Source: Bdellovibrio svalbardensis (GTDB lineage: Bacteria; Bdellovibrionota; Bdellovibrionia; Bdellovibrionales; Bdellovibrionaceae). From it: a stretch of DNA of 64,000 nt. Positions 53,993 through 62,367 of the stretch are shown here, one piece after another; position 1 is the stretch's first letter, and each line of letters opens with the position of its first letter. Location: the NCBI RefSeq assembly GCF_029531655.1, contig NZ_JANRMI010000004.1:186001-250000 (forward strand). The letters run 5' to 3'. The position numbers and the translations under genes are program-made. The notes under the pieces are model-generated. The model saw only the letters and a list, made by a program, of their open reading frames with translations, had not been told where the DNA came from and ran no database searches.

Positions 53993-55231
53993 ATGGGAAC
54001 AGCAAAGCTTTTAATACTTCAAAATCAGTTAGGCCAAAAGGTTCGCACCTTTTCGGTCCCTTATTCAACTGATACTGAAGCTTTGAATCTCGTTTACCTT
54101 AAAGACAAACGCAGAGTCGAAGCTTATACCAGCCTTCAATCTTTGGATGACAACAAAGTCGACTACCGCCTTTTGCAAAAAATTGAACTTTCACAAATCA
54201 CTGACGAAGCGTATGTGATCGATGGCGTGGGATCTTTGCGCTTGGCTCCGGCCAATGCGGTGAACAGCCCGACTTACCTCCTTCCCGATCAAACAGATGA
54301 CGAAGATATGAAAACCATCTTGCAAAAGACCACTCTTGGTCATTTGCTTGCAGTCTTCTCTTTGATGATGGGAACTTGGGTTTGGGCTAATTATTTTTCC
54401 AAAAAAGATGAAGCTCCCCTTGTGACTATTGTTCTTCCGAAAGAAGAAACTCCGGTTGCAAAACCAGAAGCTCGTCCTCATGTGAAAGTTTCTGAACGCA
54501 AACTGAAGCAAACGAACAAAGTGTACCGTCCGGTTGTTAACAAAACTTTGAAAACCAAACCCTACCCTGTGAAGACGGCCAAGGCCGTGGACGTTCAACG
54601 TGTGGGAGCTTTGGCCGCTTTGGGTGGCGTTCCTACTGGCAAGCAGGGCTATGAAGGTTTAGATACTAAATCTATGAAAGCCATCCGTGCCGCTGGCATT
54701 GGTTCAGGTGGCGGCGGAGTTGGCAGCACAGGTCGTGGCGGCATCAAAGGTTATATGCCAGGTTCTGGCTTGATCGCCGGCAGCGCTGGTGAAGGTGGTC
54801 GTGCTCAGTCAGCGGGCGGCTATGGCACTCGCGGTGTCGGTGGCGGCAAAGCGGGCTACGGCAAATTGAATATGGTTGGCGGTACTTCCGCAGTCAGTCT
54901 TCCACTCGATGAAGAAGCAACTGTTGAAGGTGGCTTGGATCGCGATCAAATTATTGCGGTGATCAACCGCAATAAAGGTCAAATCATCTATTGCTATGAA
55001 AAAGGTTTGCAAGCGGCTCCACAAATTGGTGGTCGCGTAGCCGTTGATTTTGTGATCGGTCCTGCGGGAAGAATCACGACCGCCAAAGTGGCTCAGTCTT
55101 CATTGGGTTCACGTATGGTGGAAAATTGCATGCTTGAGAGAATGCGCACTTGGCAGTTCCCTCGCCCAGTTGGAAAAGTAAATGTTGATGTTCTTTATCC
55201 CTTTGAGCTGACGCGCGTAAGCAGTCGCTAA
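53993..55231 (+). CDS. AgmX/PglI-type TonB-like energy transducer (GltG/GltJ-like)
   Basis: 412 residues. A ~105-residue cytoplasmic domain (TAKLLILQNQLGQKVRTFSV ... IDGVGSLRLAPANAV, FHA-like in position) precedes one membrane helix (LGHLLAVFSLMMGTWVWANY). A Lys/Pro-rich periplasmic linker and a Gly-rich segment (~230-300) follow. The C-terminal ~95 residues are the AgmX/PglI domain (GLDRDQIIAVINRNKGQIIY, QIGGRVAVDFVIGPAGRITT, MRTWQFPRPVGKVNVDVLYP), a TonB-like fold. Myxococcus GltG and GltJ have this layout and span the envelope to the outer-membrane parts. AGGTC precedes the ATG. Confidence 0.85.
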   Translation: MGTAKLLILQNQLGQKVRTFSVPYSTDTEALNLVYLKDKRRVEAYTSLQSLDDNKVDYRLLQKIELSQITDEAYVIDGVGSLRLAPANAVNSPTYLLPDQTDDEDMKTILQKTTLGHLLAVFSLMMGTWVWANYFSKKDEAPLVTIVLPKEETPVAKPEARPHVKVSERKLKQTNKVYRPVVNKTLKTKPYPVKTAKAVDVQRVGALAALGGVPTGKQGYEGLDTKSMKAIRAAGIGSGGGGVGSTGRGGIKGYMPGSGLIAGSAGEGGRAQSAGGYGTRGVGGGKAGYGKLNMVGGTSAVSLPLDEEATVEGGLDRDQIIAVINRNKGQIIYCYEKGLQAAPQIGGRVAVDFVIGPAGRITTAKVAQSSLGSRMVENCMLERMRTWQFPRPVGKVNVDVLYPFELTRVSSR

Positions 55232-55244
55232 TTGAGAGGTTTTT

Positions 55245-56312
55245 ATGAGTCACATTAAGTCGTTAATCACAATCACTGCAACAGGCTTGGCCTTGGTTGG
55301 CTGTGGTGAGTGGAAAAAAGATCCAGTTCCTAATACGAGCGGTGTGACTCTGCAAGACCTGCGTAAATATGCACAAGACCAAACGAACAATGGCCCTGAA
55401 AAGCCGCGCGTGATCACTGAAACGATCATCGTTGAAAAACCACAGGTCATCGTCAAAGAAGAATCTTCTATCGACGATAAATTCCTGGTGATCACTCCAG
55501 ATTCCCAAATGACATTCAATGAAGGCCAAAGTGCCTCTTTTAAAGTTCGCGCCCGCGTCCTTGTTCCTGGCGTTCAGGTCAAATTGACGGCACAGGGTCT
55601 TCCTGAGGGAGCAACTTTGAAAGCCTCCCAAACAGAAAAAGATCTGTATATGTTGACGTGGAATCCCGCTCTCTACACGGTTCCTTCAAATGCCAGCATG
55701 AAGACCTATACAGTTAAATTACTTGCGGAAGTGATCGTTGCTGATACTGCAAAAAGTGCTGCCCAACTTAAAGGCTTGGTCCGCGAAAAGGAAATTAATT
55801 TATTCCTTTTCAGAAACCAAGAATTGCCTTCAGCTCTTAAAATTGAAGGTTTGGCTTCCGAAGTGAGCGAAGGCCAGCTGACTCCTTTTAGCGTCACAGT
55901 ATTGGTGCCGGGAATTGATGGATCTGCTTCTGCGAAGCCTCGTCTGGTTATCAGCTATGACGGTGTTAGCTATACGGCTGGAAACAGCTTCCTTGAACTC
56001 GATGGTTCACGATACGTCGTTGCTGACCTCAACCACAAGGATCCTGAGTACCTCGGTGACTCTATGTGGAAATTCTCAATGCTATTCGATACAAAAAACA
56101 TCTCGGTTCAACCACAGTTGTCCAAAGATGGAACTATTTTGAAAAACTCCGATGGCACACGTGTCCGTTTGAGTTTCAAAGTGTTCTCACCATTTGGATT
56201 GGCGACTCCTGAAAAGCTGACTCAGATCAAAGTGAACTACCTTGTAGTTCCAGAAAAACCTGCTGAAAAACCTACCGAAAAACCTGCAGAGCAGAAAGTG
56301 GAGAATAAATAA
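55245..56312 (+). CDS. Lipoprotein with Ig-like domain, gliding operon
   Basis: 355 residues. The lipobox is LVGC (Cys ~20), then a low-complexity stretch with TETIIVEKPQVIVKEES. An Ig/cadherin-like domain spans ~80-175 (DSQMTFNEGQSASFKVRARV, LPEGATLKASQTEKDLYMLT) and a second beta domain ~190-330 (SEVSEGQLTPFSVTVLVPGI). It ends with EKP repeats (PAEKPTEKPAEQ). GAGAGG precedes the ATG. Position suggests an outer-membrane lipoprotein like GltK. One-base overlap with the next gene. Confidence 0.72.
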   Translation: MSHIKSLITITATGLALVGCGEWKKDPVPNTSGVTLQDLRKYAQDQTNNGPEKPRVITETIIVEKPQVIVKEESSIDDKFLVITPDSQMTFNEGQSASFKVRARVLVPGVQVKLTAQGLPEGATLKASQTEKDLYMLTWNPALYTVPSNASMKTYTVKLLAEVIVADTAKSAAQLKGLVREKEINLFLFRNQELPSALKIEGLASEVSEGQLTPFSVTVLVPGIDGSASAKPRLVISYDGVSYTAGNSFLELDGSRYVVADLNHKDPEYLGDSMWKFSMLFDTKNISVQPQLSKDGTILKNSDGTRVRLSFKVFSPFGLATPEKLTQIKVNYLVVPEKPAEKPTEKPAEQKVENK

Positions 56313-57064
56313 TGAAAACCACTCAAGCACTTAAACTAGCTGCCTTGGCAACAATTGCCGGTCTGACACTCACTGCGGCCACTTCATTTGCTGCTGGCAA
56401 AGCTTCTGCGAAGCAAATGAATGTCAGCGAAGACATTGACTCTTTGGGCGGCAATCAAGAGCTTATGGAAATGGCTCAAAATATTAAATCTGAAACACGT
56501 TCGCGCATTGTTCAGGACCGCTTGGTCCCAAGAAGAAATCGCGTTGAATTTGGTATGACTTACGGTGGTGTTGTTGGTGGCGATTCCTATTTGAAAACAC
56601 AAAGTGCCGGTTTCTCTATGGACTATCACATCACTCCCCGTTGGTCTGTGGGTGCAAGATACTATGACTTCGGGAATAGTTTGACGGATGAAGGTAAACG
56701 CGTTTTTGAACAAGCTCGTAAGAACTACCAGGCTGGCGGCACAGGCTACGCTGTGGATATCGACTATCCAGAGAACGCAATGCTTGCGGTGGCAAACTGG
56801 TACCCAATCTATGGCAAAACCAGCTTCTTGGATATGGGTGTGACTCAATTCGATCTTTACTTTGTAGGTGGCGCTGGCCAAATCAAACTCTCCAGTGGTT
56901 CAACAAGTCTGATCACAGCCGGTGCCGGTGTGTCCGCTTGGGTGACAAAGCATCTAACTGCCCGTGCTGAAGTCAGATACCAAACTTATAAAGACCAACC
57001 TGTCACTGGTTCACGTCAACTTGATACGGGCGTAGCCACTCTTGGTTTGGGATGGATTTTATGA
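56312..57064 (+). CDS. Outer-membrane barrel of the gliding machine (GltA/GltB-like)
   Basis: 250 residues, signal peptide (cleavage near SFA-AGK), then a short helical region (EDIDSLGGNQELMEMAQNI) and a barrel domain (RVEFGMTYGGVVGGDSYLKT, WSVGARYYDFGNSL, FYFVGGAGQIKL-like strand, ASAEV-like strands) ending ATLGLGWIL. GltA and GltB of Myxococcus are outer-membrane barrels of this size encoded next to a TPR protein (GltC), as here. Overlaps the next gene by four bases (ATGA). Confidence 0.78.
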   Translation: MKTTQALKLAALATIAGLTLTAATSFAAGKASAKQMNVSEDIDSLGGNQELMEMAQNIKSETRSRIVQDRLVPRRNRVEFGMTYGGVVGGDSYLKTQSAGFSMDYHITPRWSVGARYYDFGNSLTDEGKRVFEQARKNYQAGGTGYAVDIDYPENAMLAVANWYPIYGKTSFLDMGVTQFDLYFVGGAGQIKLSSGSTSLITAGAGVSAWVTKHLTARAEVRYQTYKDQPVTGSRQLDTGVATLGLGWIL

Positions 57065-58134
57065 TCAGCCGCAAATCTTTGATCACAGCTTCAATCCTGA
57101 TTACGTGCCTGATGGCCGTGGCCACTTCGGCCCTGGCTGACGAGCAAGGTTTCTCAGTGGAAGCATGGGGTCAGTCTTTCAAATCAGCAGTGAAAGCTAA
57201 AAACTCGCAAGAGATGCTGAACCTGCTGGATATGAAGGTTTTGGAGAAGTCTGCTTTGACTTGTGTGGATTGCTCTACCAAAGAAAAACTGCAAACGGCC
57301 CGTAAGCTTTTCGCAAAAAAACAATTTGATCAGTCTCTGGAACTTTACAATCAAATTCCCAAAGGCACTGACTACTGGTTCCAAGCCGTTGAAGAAAAAG
57401 GTTGGAACTATTTCCGCCAGAATGACTCTGAAAAAGCCCTGGCACAAAGCAAGACATTGCTGAGCCCGCAGTTTTCTGAAGTTGTTGGAACAGAAGCTTA
57501 TTTCCTTCAATCACTGACACAACTCAAAATCTGCGACTATAAAGGCATCTTTGCGACTCATGAAATGTTCAAAGAGAAACAAAAAGGTCGCGTGGTGGAC
57601 GTACAAAAACTGGCGTCGACTGGAATGAATGAGGCTTTTGCCAAAGTCGTGGCAAAAGCAGACCTGTTTCCTCTTGTGGCTAAAGACCTTGGGGATTCGT
57701 TCCTTCATTTGCCGGTTCTTTACTACAAGGACCTCGAGCTTCAAGGTCAGCTTTTGAAATTCAAAGTTTCACAAAAAGCTCTTGAAGTATTGAAAGCCGA
57801 AGATGGTGGCATGCTAAAGCTACAGGCGACTCTTGATAAAATGAATCAAGACAGCTTCAAAAAGATGAAGGCACGCCTGGCAACTTTGGCTGAAGATGAA
57901 ACCAAAGAGAATTCTAAGATCGTACAGAAATTGAACTTGATCGAAGTGGAAGCCATTCAACGCATTCACACGGATCTTTCATTGAGCAAAGATCTTTATT
58001 CAAAAGGTAAATTTAAGGACACTCAGGAAGATCAGCTCGTCTTTATGGATGACGGACGCCCTTGGATTGACGAACTCGATAAGTTTGAGGTTTCAGCGAA
58101 AGCCTGCCCTCAAGGTATCAGGAGGAAAATGTGA
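57061..58134 (+). CDS. Periplasmic helical-repeat protein (GltC-like)
   Basis: About 357 residues from the ATG at 57061, which overlaps the barrel gene stop. A signal peptide (MISRKSLITASILITCLMAV, cleavage near ALA-DEQ) is followed by TPR-like helices (KLQTARKLFAKKQFDQSLEL, AVEEKGWNYFRQNDSEKALA) and four Cys in the first half and end. GltC in Myxococcus is a periplasmic TPR protein that works with GltA/B. The last codons overlap the VWA gene. Confidence 0.72.
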   Translation: MISRKSLITASILITCLMAVATSALADEQGFSVEAWGQSFKSAVKAKNSQEMLNLLDMKVLEKSALTCVDCSTKEKLQTARKLFAKKQFDQSLELYNQIPKGTDYWFQAVEEKGWNYFRQNDSEKALAQSKTLLSPQFSEVVGTEAYFLQSLTQLKICDYKGIFATHEMFKEKQKGRVVDVQKLASTGMNEAFAKVVAKADLFPLVAKDLGDSFLHLPVLYYKDLELQGQLLKFKVSQKALEVLKAEDGGMLKLQATLDKMNQDSFKKMKARLATLAEDETKENSKIVQKLNLIEVEAIQRIHTDLSLSKDLYSKGKFKDTQEDQLVFMDDGRPWIDELDKFEVSAKACPQGIRRKM

Positions 58135-59408
58135 GACATCTAACCGTCGTCTGCATCTATTTGACAGCCTTTGCTTTGCTGAGTGCTTGCAGTCCTGAAT
58201 CCAGTGATATTAAAGCGCAAATGCCTTTCCAGGAACCAGCCAAACCTGAAGTTCCTGTCTATGACAAAGTCGCTCCGCAAGAGTTTAAGTGGATCACTGA
58301 AGATGGTGGCCAAAGCCAGTTCGACTTCAATCCCCAAGTGGATATTTTGTTCGTGATGGACAATTCGGACTCTATGAAGTCCGCCCAGGAAAACCTAAAT
58401 CGCAATATCGACCGCTTTACTGCCGGTATCGTGAAGAATAAGATGATCGACTACCATATCGGAGTCGTGTCCACCTGGGACAGTTCCGAGCGCTTTGCCA
58501 AAGCTAAAAAAGACTCTTTCAATATTGGCGATCTTCGCTATGTGAAAGATGCCAATGGAAAATTCGTTAACAAACGTTTCTACACAAAGGCTGATGGCGG
58601 CAAAAACTCTTTGGCCGCGACATTAGCAATTGGCGTGACACCTTATGCTGAAGGCGGGCCTGAGAATGAGGAATTCTTCTCTCCTCTGGCGGCTGCGCTT
58701 GAAAACGCGGGTCGTGGTGCAACGAATGAAGGTTTCTTCCGAGACAATGCTCAGCTTGTCGTCGTGATTATGACAGATGCCGATGATTCAACCAGCCGAA
58801 TCAGCCCAGAGCAGATGGCGAAAACATTGGTTGATTTCAAAGGTGGCAAAGAAGAAAAGGTTTCTGTTTTTGGTGTTTTGGTTCGTCCCAACGATCCAGA
58901 CCAATACAAGGACTGGGACTTGCGTATTCATCCGAAATATCATCCCGAGTGTTTCGACATCACTCAAAAGGCTGCGAAAAACAATGGCAAATGTACTTCT
59001 GGTTTTGGACCAGACCGTTTGGATCAGTTGATTGTTGCGGCAAATGCGAACTCTGGAACTCCCGAACAAATTCGTGCGAAGTTCATTATGAGCATCGTCA
59101 GTAAAAACTTTGGTTCTGATCTGGCTAAAATCGGAGAAGACATTACTGTCAAAACTTTGGAAAAAGAAATCTTCCTCAGCCAACGTCCTCGCGTTACAGC
59201 TGAAGGAAAATTAATGGTCCGTGTTCGTTACGGTACTGAAAAAGAGTTGTCTGCTGGAAAAGGTCAAATCATCCCGCAAAAACAAGACGGCGGATGGTTG
59301 TATGACCCTGAAAACAACTCTGTTCATTTGTCTGGAACCATCGCTTACAGCTACCAAGATGGGGCTCGTTTTGCCGTGGATTTGATCCCACTGACGATCA
59401 AACAGTAA
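58131..59408 (+). CDS. Von Willebrand A-domain lipoprotein, CglB-like adhesin
   Basis: 425 residues from a GTG at 58131 with a perfect GGAGG; it overlaps the previous stop (ATGTGA). The lipobox is LLSAC (Cys ~20). The VWA fold begins at DILFVMDNSDSMKSAQENLN, whose DNSDS is a perfect MIDAS metal site (DxSxS); further metal-site region at QLVVVIMTDADDSTSR. Only a few Cys. The C-terminal ~100 residues form a beta domain (GKLMVRVRYGTEKELSAGKG). CglB, the gliding adhesin of Myxococcus, is an outer-membrane VWA lipoprotein of about this size; this is the last gene of the operon, so I propose the same role. Assignment is by domain and context, not alignment. Confidence 0.82.
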   Translation: MRHLTVVCIYLTAFALLSACSPESSDIKAQMPFQEPAKPEVPVYDKVAPQEFKWITEDGGQSQFDFNPQVDILFVMDNSDSMKSAQENLNRNIDRFTAGIVKNKMIDYHIGVVSTWDSSERFAKAKKDSFNIGDLRYVKDANGKFVNKRFYTKADGGKNSLAATLAIGVTPYAEGGPENEEFFSPLAAALENAGRGATNEGFFRDNAQLVVVIMTDADDSTSRISPEQMAKTLVDFKGGKEEKVSVFGVLVRPNDPDQYKDWDLRIHPKYHPECFDITQKAAKNNGKCTSGFGPDRLDQLIVAANANSGTPEQIRAKFIMSIVSKNFGSDLAKIGEDITVKTLEKEIFLSQRPRVTAEGKLMVRVRYGTEKELSAGKGQIIPQKQDGGWLYDPENNSVHLSGTIAYSYQDGARFAVDLIPLTIKQ

Positions 59409-59420
59409 CCTTCCTGATGC

Positions 59421-59439
59421 ACTCCGGTCTGGCCGGAGT
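59421..59439. repeat. Single ACTCCGG hairpin, same motif as the nusA-infB array
   Basis: ACTCCGGTCTGGCCGGAGT: the same stem as the four tandem hairpins at 1303-1412, 13 bases past the end of the VWA gene. A second small hairpin (GCGGCA/TGCCGC) follows at 59455-59473. Neither has a T-run. Confidence 0.6.
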
Positions 59440-59530
59440 AAGACAGCCTGCCAGGCGGCATTATTTTGCCGCTTGGACATCCCGGGGCTGAGATTTTGAC
59501 AATCCCAACCTTCCTTGCCATTCTAAGGGC

Positions 59531-60337
59531 ATGAAAAACGCATTTAAATCATCACTTCTTTTAAGCTCTCTTTTGATTATCACATCCTGCGCGACAACCA
59601 CAGATGAAGGCGCCACGGGGGTCAAACGTTCGCAGTTTATGATGGTCTCTTCTGAAGAGATCAACCAACAATCTGCTGCCAGCTATGAACAAGTTAAGAA
59701 GGAAGCTCAAGCCAAGAAGATCCTCGACACCAACAAGGATCAAGTCCACAGAGTACAAACAATTGCGAACCGGATCATTCCGCAAACAGGTGTTTTCCGC
59801 AAAGATGCCTTGCAGTGGAAATGGGAAGTCCATGTTGTCACCAGTCCTGAAATCAATGCTTACTGCATGCCTGGCGGCAAAATTATTTTCTACACGGGCA
59901 TCATCGAGAAGCTAAAACTCACTGACGGAGAAATCGCAGCGATTATGGGCCACGAAATTGCCCATGCTTTGCGCGAGCATGGACGCGAACGCATGTCTGA
60001 GGAATTGGTGAAACAAAAGGGCTTGCAGGCCTTGGTTATGACCAATGTTTTGAGTGAAAGCTATGCGGGCATTGCCAACCAATTCGCCGGTCTTGTGTTC
60101 ACACTCCCCCACAGCCGCGGGCAAGAATCTGAAGCGGACGTGGTCGGAACAGAGCTGATGGCTCGAGCGGGTTACAATCCCCAAGAGGCATTGAGTTTAT
60201 GGAAGAAAATGGGATCCATGGGTGGAGACAAACCACCGGAGTTGTTAAGCACACATCCATCAGATCAAAAGCGTCTGGAGCATCTGGCGTCACTTATGCC
60301 AACCGTGATGCCACTTTATCAAAAGACCTTAAAATAG
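59531..60337 (+). CDS. M48-family zinc metalloprotease lipoprotein
   Basis: 268 residues. The lipobox is ITSC (Cys ~20). A HExxH zinc site lies in [18 protein letters not shown] (~139-143), and the third ligand Glu is in [20 protein letters not shown], typical of M48 (BepA/LoiP/YggG-like) enzymes. [20 protein letters not shown] is the conserved strand before the zinc helix. BepA-type enzymes act on misassembled outer-membrane proteins in the periplasm; likely here too. The AAGGGC before the ATG is very close to the start. Confidence 0.9.
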   Translation: MKNAFKSSLLLSSLLIITSCATTTDEGATGVKRSQFMMVSSEEINQQSAASYEQVKKEAQAKKILDTNKDQVHRVQTIANRIIPQTGVFRKDALQWKWEVHVVTSPEINAYCMPGGKIIFYTGIIEKLKLTDGEIAAIMGHEIAHALREHGRERMSEELVKQKGLQALVMTNVLSESYAGIANQFAGLVFTLPHSRGQESEADVVGTELMARAGYNPQEALSLWKKMGSMGGDKPPELLSTHPSDQKRLEHLASLMPTVMPLYQKTLK

Positions 60338-60369
60338 AAGGCTTGGATAAGAAGACCAAATACAAATAA

Positions 60370-60393
60370 AAAAGGGGCTTTTCAGCCCCTTTT
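60370..60393. terminator. Bidirectional terminator
   Basis: A 10-bp stem (AAAAGGGGCT and complement, TTTC loop) with A and T runs on either side, between the convergent M48 and YkvA-domain genes. Confidence 0.9.
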
Positions 60394-60397
60394 CTTT

Positions 60398-61039
60398 TTA
60401 GCCTTTAAACGGCTTCAATTTAATATAGTAATCAACGGCTACACCCAGGACCGCGAGGTCATCCAAGAATCCCACCGCCGGGATTGCATCCGGAATAAAA
60501 TCAAATGGGAATAACAAATAGAACAAGGCACCGATTGCGACATATTTATTTGTTCTTTGTACGTCCGAGCCCTTCAAAACCTTCCACAATGTAGAGACTT
60601 TCTCTCCAATGCCCGAACTTTTCGTTTCGTACTCTTTCAACTTTTCTTCGTTCTGTTGGATGTAAGAAAGACTTTCATCTTTTTGCCCCAACTTCAAACA
60701 AAGATCCACAGTCCCCTCTTCGTCTTGCACGTTCTTTTCAAACTGCTCAACTGTGAGGTCCATCATCATAAATGAATTCTTCGTGCTCAAGCTTTGCATG
60801 AAATCATAGGACTCGAGAACGATTTCGTTCTCCTTAGGAAGCAAGCCATCTTTCACCAAAGAAAGAATTCCTTGATGGAGGTTTGTCTCATACTGAGTCG
60901 GAACTTTATAAGTGATCGGCTTCTTCAACCAACGACGCAAAGTCATGTTGGAAACTTGAAAATAAATAGCCAATTTTTCAGGGCTCAATCCAGTATCTTT
61001 AATGAGTTTGCTAATTTGATGTACTTTCATAAGAGGCAT
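60398..61039 (-). CDS. YkvA-domain (DUF1232) protein with N-terminal HTH-like region
   Basis: 213 residues. The first ~40 look like a small helix-turn-helix (KLIKDTGLSPEKLAIYFQVS, then MTLRRWLKK). The C-terminal ~60 residues are the YkvA/DUF1232 domain with its FPFDFIPDAIPAVGFLDDLA signature, a hydrophobic hairpin thought to be membrane-associated. The HTH-YkvA fusion is unusual. ATG at 61039 or 61030; neither has a strong ribosome-binding site. Confidence 0.75.
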   Translation of the reverse strand: MPLMKVHQISKLIKDTGLSPEKLAIYFQVSNMTLRRWLKKPITYKVPTQYETNLHQGILSLVKDGLLPKENEIVLESYDFMQSLSTKNSFMMMDLTVEQFEKNVQDEEGTVDLCLKLGQKDESLSYIQQNEEKLKEYETKSSGIGEKVSTLWKVLKGSDVQRTNKYVAIGALFYLLFPFDFIPDAIPAVGFLDDLAVLGVAVDYYIKLKPFKG

Positions 61040-61279
61040 TCTATCCCATTCCAGCCCGGATTAAAAGGGAACTTTCCGTTAGTTTTCCCTCTGAAAAGCA
61101 GAGCGCCAATATAACATCTGTTAACTCAAATCGATTTAAACCGCTTAGAGCTACCCTAGAGCTTCAAGGTCCCCTAAAACCAATGCAGCTCATTGTTGCG
61201 CTGAATGCACGATGCTCGACTCGTCACCACTTTCTTATTAAATCCTGAATTGTTTCGAACTTCATATTAAGGAGTCTTT

Positions 61280-61723
61280 ATGAAAGTCCTCATCGCATTG
61301 GTTTTAACGAGTCTCTTAGCTGTAACAGCGATGGCCCATGAGGGTCATGATCATGGCAACAATCCACCCCAAAGCCCTCGCGCTGGAGATAAAACCGCCT
61401 TGATCTGCAACACCGATAAGTCCATCTGCACGCAGCTTCAATTCTTGGTGGACATAAACTCATCTGCTGAAGGCGCGTTCTTCGCGACAATCAAAACACC
61501 CGACAACAAGGCTATCAATAATCTTAAAGTGGATCTCTGGATGAGCATGGGCAACCATGGCGGCCACGGCTCAGCCCCCGTCGAGATCGCGGAAACAGGC
61601 CACAATCAGGTGAAAGTCAGCAACGCATGGTTCGTTATGCCGGGCACTTGGTCAGTCCGCCTCGAATTCGACCTTGAGGGGATCCACCAGCATTTTGAAG
61701 TCCCTGTTTACGTCGCAGAATAA
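61280..61723 (+). CDS. Periplasmic FixH/YtkA-like protein
   Basis: 147 residues with a signal peptide ending near AMA-HEG; the mature N-terminus is His-rich (HEGHDHG), a possible metal site. The domain has LWMSMGNHGGHGSAPVEIAE and WFVMPGTWSVRLEFDLEG, typical of FixH/YtkA-type beta domains found near cytochrome oxidase or copper systems. AAGGAG precedes the ATG. No oxidase genes are nearby. Confidence 0.7.
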   Translation: MKVLIALVLTSLLAVTAMAHEGHDHGNNPPQSPRAGDKTALICNTDKSICTQLQFLVDINSSAEGAFFATIKTPDNKAINNLKVDLWMSMGNHGGHGSAPVEIAETGHNQVKVSNAWFVMPGTWSVRLEFDLEGIHQHFEVPVYVAE

Positions 61724-61737
61724 ATAGCCCCACAAAT

Positions 61738-61769
61738 AAAAAAGCCATGCTGAAGAGCATGGCTTTTTT
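61738..61769. terminator. Bidirectional terminator
   Basis: 14-bp stem (AAAAAAGCCATGCT and complement, GAAG loop) between the convergent FixH-like and ferritin-like genes; strong T-runs both ways. Confidence 0.92.
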
Positions 61770-61793
61770 ATTAAATCTTTTTTCAACATTCCA

Positions 61794-62222
61794 CTAGTGA
61801 GTGGTGTCGAGCATCTTTTTGCAATCTTCAATATGCTCTGTCTCAGTGCGGATTTGCTGGCGCACCAGTTCTTCCAAAGCCACATCATCGCCAACCAATT
61901 TCAAAAGGTCTTTGTATTTATTAAGGGCCTTTTCTTCAAACTCCAGGCTTTCTTTAAGAATGTCCAAAACCTTGTGAGTCTTTGTTTCTGGAACCGGGGA
62001 CACTTTCAAAGAGGGATGACCGCCCAAGGCAGTGATCTTTTCACCGATCAATGAAGCATGCATATAACCTTCATTAGCTTGCTCGTGGAACCATTTTACG
62101 ATGGGAATACGATTAGGCCCCTTGATCATCAAAGCATAGTGAAGGTAGCGAACGACCCCGGAAATTTCCATCTCGATGATTTCATTCAAAGCGGTCACAA
62201 TCTTTTTATTATCTTTAGACAT
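61794..62222 (-). CDS. Ferritin-like (bacterioferritin-type) protein
   Basis: 142 residues, four-helix ferritin-like protein. Ferroxidase-type ligands: Glu in ALNEIIEMEISGVVRYLHYA, the E-x-x-H in HEQANEGYMHASLIGEKI, Glu in LKESLEFEEKALNKYKDLL, and Glu-x-x-H in QQIRTETEHIEDCKKML. Length is somewhat shorter than Bfr (~155), and a haem-ligand Met is not evident, so it may be a bacterioferritin-like iron store or oxidative-stress protein. GGGAG precedes the ATG. Confidence 0.82.
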   Translation of the reverse strand: MSKDNKKIVTALNEIIEMEISGVVRYLHYALMIKGPNRIPIVKWFHEQANEGYMHASLIGEKITALGGHPSLKVSPVPETKTHKVLDILKESLEFEEKALNKYKDLLKLVGDDVALEELVRQQIRTETEHIEDCKKMLDTTH

Positions 62223-62315
62223 TCTTGACTCCCCATTTTCTGAATTCTATTTCAGTCACAATCTTATCTGGGGAAAATCGCACAGAGCAAATCAAAACAA
62301 TTGAAGTCCAAGAAA

Positions 62316-62342
62316 CAAAAAAGAGCAGGTTTCCCTGCTCTC
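62316..62342 (-). terminator. Terminator of the PilR-like gene
   Basis: AGAGCAGG...CCTGCTCT stem with a run of T on the minus strand, 26 bases past the stop at 62368. Confidence 0.88.
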
Positions 62343-62367
62343 TTTTTCAATCGTTAAGTTTTAGAGA

